17,046 nucleotides of DNA from CAZCFB01 sp964511535 (GTDB lineage Bacteria; Myxococcota_A; Polyangia; GCA-2747355; CAZCFB01). The position numbers were made by a program, and so were the translations under genes. The DNA lies in contig CAZEFW010000186.1 of assembly GCA_964511535.1 (NCBI GenBank), positions 1 to 17,046 of the forward strand. Reading direction: 5' to 3'. Shown one piece after another: positions 10,219-17,046 of the stretch. Within the stretch, counting starts at the first letter, position 1. Each line of letters begins with the position of its first letter. The notes beneath the pieces are model-generated. The model made no database searches. It was not told where the DNA came from and saw nothing but the letters and a program-made list of their open reading frames with translations.

Positions 10219-10927
10219 CCAGCACCAGCACCAGGAAGCCCCCCAGCCAGCGAAGCAGCGGCGCGTCGGCCGCGCGCCACTCGGCCCAGCGCAGCAGCGA
10301 TCCCACGCCAGGCACATCGTGGAGCTGGGCCACCGGCGTCAACACGCGCACGCCCCGCACGCCGAGCAGGCGCAGGTCGGGCGGCAGGTAGGAGCGCAGG
10401 TCGTCAACCGTGTCGAGGCGGGTGAAGACATCCTCGTCGTTGTAGCTGTCGCCGATGCGGGAAGGCCGCTTGAGCGTCTTGACCAGGCCGCGCAGGCTGC
10501 GCCGGTTGTAGAACTCCAGCAGCAGGTGGCCGCCTGGTCGGGTCACCCGCGCGAGCTCTTCCAGGGCGCGTTCGATGGGCCTGACATGGGGCAGCACCTT
10601 GAAGCTGATCACGGTGTCGAACGAGGCGTCCTCGAAGGGCAGGGCGTCGAGCTGCCCCTGGACCACCGTGAGGCCCCGGCTGCTGGCACGGGAGAGCATG
10701 CCCGCCGACAGGTCGAGGCCCACGGCGCGAGCGCACTCCGGGGCCACCCTGCGCAGGATGAGGCCGGTCCCGCAGCCAGCCTCCAGCAGGGAGCCGCCCC
10801 GGGCGTGGCGCAGGGTCAGGTCCACCTCCAGGTCGTCCAGCATGGCGTGGTAACCCCGGTGCCGGTGCTTCTCGTAGGTCTCGCTGAACTCGTCGTAATA
10901 GCTGCGCGAGCGGCTCTCCTCGGCCAT
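10208..10927 (-). CDS. Class I SAM-dependent methyltransferase
   Basis: 239 aa from ATG 10927. Rossmann-fold methyltransferase of the Methyltransf_11/UbiE-like type: an N-terminal SYYDEFSETYEKHRHRGYH lead, motif I LEAGCGTG (48-55), acidic D72 in GLDLS, motif around LPFEDASFDTVIS (about 96-108) and RVTRPGGHLLLEF (127-139). The C-terminal 70 residues are variable and hydrophobic near the end (LLRWLGGFLVLVLV), suggesting membrane association. The substrate cannot be named. It begins seven bases after the stop of the GT4 gene, with GGAG inside the end of that gene, so the two form an operon. A longer open frame to 11101 overlaps the GT4 gene and is rejected. Confidence 0.88.
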   Translation of the reverse strand: MAEESRSRSYYDEFSETYEKHRHRGYHAMLDDLEVDLTLRHARGGSLLEAGCGTGLILRRVAPECARAVGLDLSAGMLSRASSRGLTVVQGQLDALPFEDASFDTVISFKVLPHVRPIERALEELARVTRPGGHLLLEFYNRRSLRGLVKTLKRPSRIGDSYNDEDVFTRLDTVDDLRSYLPPDLRLLGVRGVRVLTPVAQLHDVPGVGSLLRWAEWRAADAPLLRWLGGFLVLVLVKE

Positions 10928-10934
10928 GTCCGTC

Positions 10935-12062
10935 TCAGCTCCTGAGTATCTCGGCGTACAGGTCTTCGTGCGCGCGAGATACTGCTGCAATATCGTACCG
11001 CTGGCAAGCGACCTCTCGGCAACGTCGCGACAGGGCGGCGCGCTCGTCGTCGGTGGCCCGAAGCAGCGCCCCCGCGGCGCTGGCCAGGGCCTCTGGATCA
11101 TCTGGCGGGACAGCGGCGCCCACCGGGTCCTGCATCAGCTCGGTGAGCGGCGGCTGATCCGCCACAACGATGGGCACGCCCAGGGCCAGCGCCTCCAGCA
11201 GCACCAGGGGGTAATCCATCTTGGCGTAGAGGCTCTCGGCGGGGAGCAAGCACAGGTCGCAGGCGGACAGCAGCTGCTGCATGTCGGCCACCTCGCCCAT
11301 GTGGCGGGTGAGCTGCTCCACGCCGGCGCGCGCGAGGTCGGCGCGCAGGCGGCGGTCGGCCTCCAGAGACGCTTGCTGCTTGGGCCGGCAGGCGAAGATC
11401 ACCACCGGCTCCAGGTCCCGCAGCAGGGGCACCGAGGCCGCGACGGTAGCGGCCGCGCCGCTGAACTGCAGGTCGCCCGGGTAGACCAGCACCGGGCGAT
11501 CCTTGGGGAGCCCGAGGGCCTGCCGCGCCTCCAGCCGGCGCGCCCGAGTGGGCCAGGGGGGAATCCTGATGCCCGGCGGGATGAGCGCCATGCGCTCCGG
11601 CGCCACGCCCTGATGGATGAACTGGTCGCGGGTGTGATGCGACAGGACGACCACCTGGTCCGCGAAGAGCAGCCGCTCCGGCTGTCGGAAGCTGCTAGGA
11701 ATGGAGCACACCGTCTGCAGGGTGCGGCGCGGGCGCGCGGCGAGGGCCAGCCGAGCCGCCTGGCATGTGCGTGGGTTTGGGGCGAAGAAGAAGTGGGTCA
11801 ATTCCGCGTCATCCCGCCGGAGGAGCCGCAGCAGGACCCGCGCGTTTTGCACCAGCGGCGGCGTGTAGCGGCCCGAGTCGCGATAGAGCGGTTCGCTGAC
11901 AACCCCGTCGCCGCCCAGGCGCTGTCCTCTGGGGCACAGGACACGGTAGCGGTACCGCTGGCCGAGCAGGGCCAGATCTCGCACCAGGTTTTTGCTGCTG
12001 TCGTTCCAGGGGGGCGCGATGGGTTTGGAGACCATCAAGATGGTCGCTCGGGACAGAGTCAT
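10935..12062 (-). CDS. GT4-family glycosyltransferase
   Basis: 375 aa from ATG 12062, with GGAGGA upstream at good spacing. Two Rossmann domains: an N-terminal acceptor domain (ATILMVSKPIAPPWNDSSKNL, typical GT-B opening) and a C-terminal donor domain with VYPGDLQFSGA, ACDLCLLPAES and MDYPLVLLEALALGVPIVVAD. The usual E-X7-E signature keeps only its second Glu (LLEA); the first position is Met with Asp next to it. It is the upstream gene of a unit with the methyltransferase, pointing to assembly and methylation of a glycan or glycolipid. Sugar and acceptor are unknown. The start at 12119 is unlikely because the family fold begins at ATILMVSKP. Confidence 0.87.
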   Translation of the reverse strand: MTLSRATILMVSKPIAPPWNDSSKNLVRDLALLGQRYRYRVLCPRGQRLGGDGVVSEPLYRDSGRYTPPLVQNARVLLRLLRRDDAELTHFFFAPNPRTCQAARLALAARPRRTLQTVCSIPSSFRQPERLLFADQVVVLSHHTRDQFIHQGVAPERMALIPPGIRIPPWPTRARRLEARQALGLPKDRPVLVYPGDLQFSGAAATVAASVPLLRDLEPVVIFACRPKQQASLEADRRLRADLARAGVEQLTRHMGEVADMQQLLSACDLCLLPAESLYAKMDYPLVLLEALALGVPIVVADQPPLTELMQDPVGAAVPPDDPEALASAAGALLRATDDERAALSRRCREVACQRYDIAAVSRAHEDLYAEILRS

Positions 12063-12163
12063 GTGGCCTGATCCTCCGGCTCGTGGCAGGGCGAAGTGTT
12101 GACCCCACGAGGACTGCATGATACCAAACTAATGTAAATTCATATGTATTGGAGATGTCCGGG

Positions 12164-13296
<1,133 letters not shown>

Positions 13297-13300
<4 letters not shown>

Positions 13301-13459
13301 AGCACCGATCAGGTAAAGGGACCGAGCCAGGCGAAGCAACTGGAATCACAGGCGCGGAGGGAGGAGGGAGCTTGCTGGAGGCAAGTGACCGACGAGCGAC
13401 AAAGCCTGTGGTTTCAGGAGCAAGCCTGGCGACGGGAGTTAACCTGTTCGGTGCTCTAG
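13297..13459. repeat. Long imperfect palindrome A (163 bp)
   Basis: The ends CTAGAGCACCGATCAGG and CCTGTTCGGTGCTCTAG are inverted copies matching 16 of 17. Inside, GCCAGGC/GCCTGGC (13326, 13424), CACAGGC/GCCTGTG (13347, 13404) and the apex CTTGC-TGGAG-GCAAG (13371-13385) all share the centre 13378, so the entire element folds back on itself. The left end contains the stop codon of the receiver gene. No coding capacity is seen; a MITE-like or extragenic palindromic element is likely. Confidence 0.85.
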
Positions 13460-13623
13460 CCTGGATATTGCGCCAGATGCCCTGCTGCGGCGTCCGGTAC
13501 CGTCGGCGCAGCGGCTCCCGCGCCGCCTCACCATACGCACCAGTATGCTTTCGTCGTCGCGGGTCCCCTGCGCCTCGGTCCCGGACGCCTCGTGACGGCC
13601 CCTTGGCGCAATATCCAGGTTAG
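13456..13623. repeat. Long imperfect palindrome B (168 bp)
   Basis: CTAGCCTGGATATTGCGCCA at the left and its inverted copy at 13604-13623 match 19 of 20. Internal pairs GGCGTCCGG/CCGGACGCC and the apex CATAC-GCACCA-GTATG (13532-13547) are centred on 13539.5. It abuts palindrome A through a shared CTAG (13456-13459) and ends in TTAG. Confidence 0.85.
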
Positions 13624-13660
13624 CCCGGCGCTCGCCGGGTAGACGCGGCATCCTGCCGCG
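13624..13660. repeat. Two perfect short hairpins
   Basis: CCCGGCG-CT-CGCCGGG (13624-13639) and CGCGGCA-TCC-TGCCGCG (13644-13660) follow palindrome B directly. They are perfect 7-bp stems with tiny loops, without a T-run on either side. Confidence 0.85.
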
Positions 13661-13728
13661 CTCCTTCAATCAGGGAATGTCTCCAGAGAAGCGGCGGGAC
13701 GCCGCAACCACCGTGGGCAGTGAAGGAG
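13661..13728. repeat. Imperfect palindrome C with internal hairpin
   Basis: CTCCTTCA (13661) and TGAAGGAG (13721) are inverted copies flanking the perfect hairpin GCGGCG-GGA-CGCCGC (13691-13705). It lies ten bases past the stop codon of the phosphatase gene and completes the palindrome tract that fills the 438-bp gap between two convergent genes. Confidence 0.7.
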
Positions 13729-13738
13729 AGGCGTGGCG

Positions 13739-15121
13739 CTACTTGCCCTTCTTCTTCTTCGGCGGGTCCATCTGGCCGGGCATGGTGGGCTGATGCTCGA
13801 TAGGCAGGGTGCTCATGTTGTCGCTCAGAGGCAGCGTGTTCATGTCGTCGCCGATCTCGAGCTCGCCGAGGTCCGGAATGCCCAGCCCCTCGTTGCGCAC
13901 CTCTGACAGCTCGGCGGACGTGTTGCGCAGCCGCTCCGTGAGCACCTGCAAGAAGCTCCACAGCAGGCGCACAGACAGCTTCGTCTCGTGGCGAATGAGG
14001 CGGTAGAAGTCGGAGCGCTTGAGGATGAGCAGCCGCGCCTTGCCCGTGGCCAGCGCCGTGGCGCTCCGGGGGGCGCTGTCGAGCAGCGCCATCTCGCCAA
14101 AATGGTCGCCGGCGGCGAGGGAGGCGATGTGGGAATCCTTGATGCGGATCTCCACCTGCCCGTCGAGGATGATGTACATGTCCTCGCCCTTGCTCCCCTC
14201 CTCGCAGATCACCTCGGCGTCCGTGTATTTCTGGACCTGGGTGATGTTCAGCACCCGCACCAGCTCCTTGTACGACAGGTAGCGGAAGATCGGCATCCCC
14301 TGCAGGGCGCTCATGCGGTTGGTCAGGTCCTTGGAGCGAAGGTCCGGCTCCTCGCCGCCAGGGATGCGCACCACGACGCTGGTGATGTTGTCGTGGCCGC
14401 CGCCGTCGTTGGCCATCTGGATGAAGGCCTCGGGCACCGACTTGATCTTGGGTAGCTGCAGGGTGCGGATGATGCGTTCGTCGTCGAGGTAGTGGTGCAG
14501 ACCGTCGGAGCAGAGCAGGAACTGATCACCGGGCAAGACGTCGAAGTCGAGGGTGTCCACGGCGACCGACTCGTAGACCCCCACCGCGCGGGTCACGGCG
14601 TTCTTGTAGTCCTTGTAAGGCGAATCATCCACCTCTTCGGCCTTGAGGCTGCCGCGCTTGATCAGCTCGTTGATCAGAGAGTGGTCGTCGGACAGCTGGT
14701 GCACCTGACCCTGGCGCATGAGGTAGATGCGGCTGTCGCCCACGTGGGCGATGAGGCCGCGCTCCTCCACGAGCATGAGCACCGAACAGGTGGTGCCCAT
14801 GCCGCGCTTCTCCGACTCCCGCTGGGCGCGCTCGTAAATGGTCGAGCACGCCTCCTGCACTGCGTGCTCGAGCATGTGCAGCAGGTCCGAGCGGCCCACG
14901 CCGTCAGCCTTGTCGAGGTACTTCTGGATCAGGTCCTGGTTATCGGAGACCACCTCCTGCACCTTGCGAACGCACATGGAGGAGGCGACCTCTCCCGAGG
15001 CGTGCCCGCCCATGCCGTCGGCCACGACGAAGACGCGGAGCTTCCGGTCCACCAGGAAGTTATCCTCGTTATGGTCCCTGGTGATGCCGACGTCGGTGGC
15101 GGCCCAGAAATCTAGGTTCAC
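13739..15121 (-). CDS. PP2C-type Ser/Thr phosphatase fused to a cyclic-nucleotide-binding domain
   Basis: 460 aa. Residues 1-255 are a PP2C/PPM phosphatase with every metal and catalytic motif: TRDHNED (14-20), VADGMGGH (33-40), GTTCS (109-113), HVGDSR (126-131), LCSDGL (203-208) and GGHDNIT (241-247). Residues about 275-400 are a CRP/cAMP-binding fold with an intact phosphate-binding cassette FGEMALLDSAPRSATA (341-356). The last 55 residues are low-complexity and end PPKKKKGK. It should dephosphorylate Ser/Thr-phosphorylated proteins, possibly under cyclic-nucleotide control; the ligand is unproven. Cytoplasmic, no membrane segment. Start is GTG 15121 with AGGAGG five bases upstream. It converges with the receiver gene, and no kinase is adjacent. 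Confidence 0.93.
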   Translation of the reverse strand: MNLDFWAATDVGITRDHNEDNFLVDRKLRVFVVADGMGGHASGEVASSMCVRKVQEVVSDNQDLIQKYLDKADGVGRSDLLHMLEHAVQEACSTIYERAQRESEKRGMGTTCSVLMLVEERGLIAHVGDSRIYLMRQGQVHQLSDDHSLINELIKRGSLKAEEVDDSPYKDYKNAVTRAVGVYESVAVDTLDFDVLPGDQFLLCSDGLHHYLDDERIIRTLQLPKIKSVPEAFIQMANDGGGHDNITSVVVRIPGGEEPDLRSKDLTNRMSALQGMPIFRYLSYKELVRVLNITQVQKYTDAEVICEEGSKGEDMYIILDGQVEIRIKDSHIASLAAGDHFGEMALLDSAPRSATALATGKARLLILKRSDFYRLIRHETKLSVRLLWSFLQVLTERLRNTSAELSEVRNEGLGIPDLGELEIGDDMNTLPLSDNMSTLPIEHQPTMPGQMDPPKKKKGK

Positions 15122-15238
15122 GTTCTCCTCCTGCTGAAACCGTCGCGCCAGAGGTCCAACGGGCGCCCGGCTAGAGTCGCCAGTGGCGTCTGTGATGTCA
15201 ACTGTCCGTCCACCTTCAAACAGGTTGCATGTACCCTA

Positions 15239-15267
15239 TTGACATGGGCCAGATGTTGGGCTAGTTA
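15239..15267 (+). promoter_or_regulatory. Candidate promoter of the tRNA-Gln/tRNA-Glu unit
   Basis: A perfect TTGACA (15239-15244), 17 bases, then a weak -10 TAGTTA (15262-15267), about 25 bp before tRNA-Gln. Position and the perfect -35 support a tRNA promoter even though the -10 is poor. Confidence 0.5.
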
Positions 15268-15291
15268 CTCTGCTGCCCGAAGGGTGGATCA

Positions 15292-15362
15292 TCCGGAATC
15301 GTCTAATGGCAGGACACAGGTTTCTGGTACCTGTTATCTAGGTTCAAATCCTAGTTCCGGAG
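15292..15362 (+). tRNA. tRNA-Gln (CTG)
   Basis: 71 nt with acceptor TCCGGAA/TTCCGGA, anticodon stem CAGGT/ACCTG, loop TTCTGGT (anticodon CTG, reads CAG) and T-arm CTAGG-TTCAAAT-CCTAG. Discriminator base G. CCA is not encoded. Four bases separate it from tRNA-Glu, so the two are co-transcribed. Confidence 0.95.
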
Positions 15363-15366
15363 CTCC

Positions 15367-15438
15367 GGCCCCATAGTCTAGCGGTGAGGACGTCGGCCTC
15401 TCACGCCGAAATCCCGGGTTCAAGTCCCGGTGGGGTCA
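15367..15438 (+). tRNA. tRNA-Glu (CTC)
   Basis: 72 nt with acceptor GGCCCCA/TGGGGTC (one G-T pair), anticodon stem TCGGC/GCCGA, loop CTCTCAC (anticodon CTC, reads GAG) and T-arm CCGGG-TTCAAGT-CCCGG. CCA is not encoded. The integrase gene lies 73 bp past its 3' end, so its 3' half is the likely integration target; the tRNA itself is intact. Confidence 0.95.
15419..15438 (+). other. Putative attachment site at the 3' end of tRNA-Glu
   Basis: Tyrosine recombinases commonly use the T-arm and 3' acceptor part of a tRNA as core site. The integrase here points toward and lies next to this end. The matching repeat at the far end of the element is outside the window, so the limits are a guess. Confidence 0.4.
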
Positions 15439-15443
15439 CTTTC

Positions 15444-15473
15444 AAACCCTCTGCAATCGCAGAGGGTTTTTTT
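15444..15473 (+). terminator. Intrinsic terminator of the tRNA unit
   Basis: AAACCCTCTGC-AATC-GCAGAGGGTTT forms a perfect 11-bp stem with a 4-base loop, running into seven T residues. It lies six bases after tRNA-Glu, ending the tRNA transcript. Confidence 0.93.
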
Positions 15474-15484
15474 ATGCCCACAGT

Positions 15485-15505
15485 TTTTCAGCACATTTTC
15501 AGCAC
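15485..15505. repeat. Direct repeats TTTTCAGCAC, possible integrase arm sites
   Basis: TTTTCAGCAC occurs at 15485-15494 and 15496-15505, with a degraded TTTTCAAC at 15509 that overlaps the end of the integrase gene. Short direct repeats this close to a tRNA attachment site and integrase are typical arm-type binding sites; the assignment is inference. Confidence 0.4.
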
Positions 15506-15511
15506 GGATTT

Positions 15512-16651
15512 TCAACTTTTTGTCTCCGAGGCCCTCTCTTGAGAGCCCCACGGGGCCGGTTCTTCCAGCTTCGAGATGGCGTCCTCCAGCGCCTCCGGAG
15601 TCAAGTGCATGTAGCGCATGGTGGTAGTCAGGGACTTGTGTCCGGCGAGCTCCTGGATGGACCTCGCGGGCACGCCACGCATGGCCAGGTGAGAGCAGAA
15701 GGTGTGGCGCAAGCAGTGCCACGGCTTACCCGGCTTTGGCAGGGACGCCAGGCGATAGAGCCGCTCGCCGCGCCAGCGCAGGACCTCCTTGGACCAGGGC
15801 TCCGTGCTCACCCTTCCCCGTACCGTCTTGCCCGCCAGTAACACCCAGGGACCGTTGAGGCTTCGGTGCGCCTTGAGGGCCGCGGCGAGCCGTTGGGTCA
15901 AGGGCACATCTCTGACGCCACCCCACTTGGGCGGCAGCTCCTTGCCATCCTGAAGCTGCCTGAGCACGCGCAGCCGGCCCAGCTGGAAGTTGATGTCCTG
16001 CCACTGGAGTCCGGCAACCTCGCCAGCTCGCAGGCCCGCATCGGCCCCAAGCAGCGCGGCCAGGTAAAGCGGGTGGTCTGACACCACGGCCTCAAGCAGG
16101 ACAGCCAGCTCGTCGAAATCCAGGAAGTCGAAGTCCTGGGGCGGCACCTTCAACAACTTGATCTTGGGGATCGTCTCCAGCAGCTCCACCTCAATGGCGT
16201 AGCGCAGGATGGTCTTGAGCAGGGTGAGTGCGTTGTTGATGGTCTTCGGCGCGCGTGGCAGGGCCTGCATGTGGCCGATGAGCTGCTTGATGCCGCGAAC
16301 CTTGACCTCGTCGAGCTTGGTGTCGCCGAAGCGCGGCAGCAGGTGGCAGTCCAGCAGGCTGCGCTTGGACTTCATCTCCGAGTAGCCCGAGGTCGTGGGC
16401 GCCTCATCGCGCATGAACTCCTCGGCGAAATCCTCAAAGGTGGGAATGGGTGCCCCTGCCTGTACTGCTGCCAACACCTCTGCTTCGACCTCCCTCTTTC
16501 TGGCCAGCTCGTAGGACTTCGCCCCCCGCTTGCTCTGCGCCGGGCTCCGCTCCTGGTAGCGTTTTCCATCAGCTCCGATGAAATCCACCACCCAGACCTT
16601 CCTGTTTCGCTTTCCCTTCTTGCTTCTCCATAAATCTTGTCTCACCGCCAT
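15512..16651 (-). CDS. int: Site-specific tyrosine recombinase (integrase)
   Basis: 379 aa. Residues 1-60 are a basic, arm-binding-like N-terminus (VWVVDFIGADGKRYQERS). Residues about 70-165 are the SAM-like core-binding domain. Residues 175-355 are the catalytic domain with the full set: R208 (AGLRAGE), likely K242, H312 and R315 (HCLRH), H338 (LAGHKS) and nucleophile Y347 (RYMH). The enzyme would integrate and excise a mobile element by strand exchange at the tRNA-Glu end. ATG 16651 has a strong AAAGGAGGG upstream. The gene points at the tRNA, the usual layout of tRNA-targeted islands and prophages. The excisionase-like gene lies 79 bp upstream on the same strand. It appears intact. Confidence 0.95.
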   Translation of the reverse strand: MAVRQDLWRSKKGKRNRKVWVVDFIGADGKRYQERSPAQSKRGAKSYELARKREVEAEVLAAVQAGAPIPTFEDFAEEFMRDEAPTTSGYSEMKSKRSLLDCHLLPRFGDTKLDEVKVRGIKQLIGHMQALPRAPKTINNALTLLKTILRYAIEVELLETIPKIKLLKVPPQDFDFLDFDELAVLLEAVVSDHPLYLAALLGADAGLRAGEVAGLQWQDINFQLGRLRVLRQLQDGKELPPKWGGVRDVPLTQRLAAALKAHRSLNGPWVLLAGKTVRGRVSTEPWSKEVLRWRGERLYRLASLPKPGKPWHCLRHTFCSHLAMRGVPARSIQELAGHKSLTTTMRYMHLTPEALEDAISKLEEPAPWGSQERASETKS

Positions 16652-16730
16652 GGTGCCCTCCTTTCGTAGGGCAGCGAGACACAGCCGTGTTGATCGTATC
16701 CCATGGCGATCTTCGAGGGAAAGCGTCCGT

Positions 16731-16976
16731 TCATTTTCTCCCCCTAATACGTGGCGGAAGCTCTCCGGTCTCGAGCCATCTTTCGAGGGTGGGCCGGTGG
16801 ACGCGAAGCAGCCGTCCCACCTTGCGTGCGCCGGGGATGGCGCCGGTCTTGAGGCCCTGGTAGACAGTGCTCCGCCCGGCGCGCAGCAGCTTGCAGACTT
16901 CGGGGACGGTGAGGAGGAGTTGAGCAGTCTCTGGGACTGGCGGAGACTTCAGCACTCCCCGAGTTACCGCCTGCAT
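16731..16976 (-). CDS. Excisionase-like helix-turn-helix protein
   Basis: 81 aa. Residues 20-75 match the MerR-like HTH_17/excisionase family: LLTVPEVCKLLRAGRSTVYQGLKTGAIPGARKVGRLLRVHRPTLERWLETGELP. This family binds DNA as a small winged-helix protein and often directs excision or controls integrase expression. It sits upstream of the integrase on the same strand, the normal order for such modules. The first 18 residues are poorly conserved and no good ribosome site precedes ATG 16976, so the start is uncertain. The 70 bases beyond it to the window edge show no gene. Confidence 0.82.
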   Translation of the reverse strand: MQAVTRGVLKSPPVPETAQLLLTVPEVCKLLRAGRSTVYQGLKTGAIPGARKVGRLLRVHRPTLERWLETGELPPRIRGRK

Positions 16977-17046
16977 GGCAGCCGGCGGCCTTCCCTCTCT
17001 GCCAACATGAGTGAGACACCTGCTCCCCTTGGAATTACTGTAGAGG

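Noticed and set aside
7927..10317. N-terminal extension of the pilR reading frame giving a 1256-residue ORF
   Set aside because: The extra part is antisense to the TMTC-like gene and is Gln/Arg/His-rich nonsense. The receiver domain starts just after ATG 7926.
12099..12127. TTGACC-N17-TACCAA as promoter of the receiver gene
   Set aside because: The -10 matches only three of six positions. The AT-rich stretch nearer the gene is at least as plausible, so no box was called.

Overview
The window is GC-rich, almost fully coding bacterial DNA. Several features suggest a deltaproteobacterial or Myxococcota-like host: a PilR-type enhancer-binding protein next to two pilins with sigma-54 promoters, a receiver protein with a proline-rich linker and a conserved C-terminal helix, a PP2C phosphatase fused to a cyclic-nucleotide-binding domain, and tRNA genes without an encoded CCA. 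This placement rests on protein style only; no marker phylogeny was possible.

Layout. 1-62: 3'-truncated tRNA with a CAT anticodon. 152-847: lipoprotein with six Asp-rich calcium-loop repeats. 992-3783: lepA-lepB operon (elongation factor 4 and signal peptidase I). 3786-3827: six AAGAACN heptads. 3866-7926: a minus-strand type IV pilus-like block made of a membrane-anchored helical-repeat protein, pilin 1, pilin 2 and a PilR-like regulator. 8014-10218: a TMTC-like (DUF1736/GT-C) polytopic membrane protein. 10208-12062: a convergent two-gene unit, a GT4 glycosyltransferase followed by a SAM methyltransferase. 12164-13300: receiver-domain protein. 13297-13728: non-coding region tiled end to end by palindromes. 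13739-15121: PP2C-cNMP-binding protein. 15292-15438: tRNA-Gln and tRNA-Glu. 15512-16976: tyrosine recombinase and excisionase-like gene, the probable start of an element integrated in tRNA-Glu that runs off the right edge.

How it may work together. Both pilin genes carry the same regulatory layout: a -24/-12 promoter of the form TTGGCAA-N6-TTGCAT (approximately) and, 108-109 bp upstream of the -24 GG, a shared 19-bp element with TGTC/GACA cores. The adjacent PilR-like protein is the obvious activator. No sensor kinase (PilS) is present here. The TMTC-like protein and the GT4/methyltransferase pair could modify a surface glycan or the pilins; that is inference from proximity only.

Most notable for follow-up are the matched enhancer/promoter pair, start codons placed unusually close to promoters (pilin 2, pilR, the helical-repeat gene), and the contiguous palindrome tract between the receiver and phosphatase genes.
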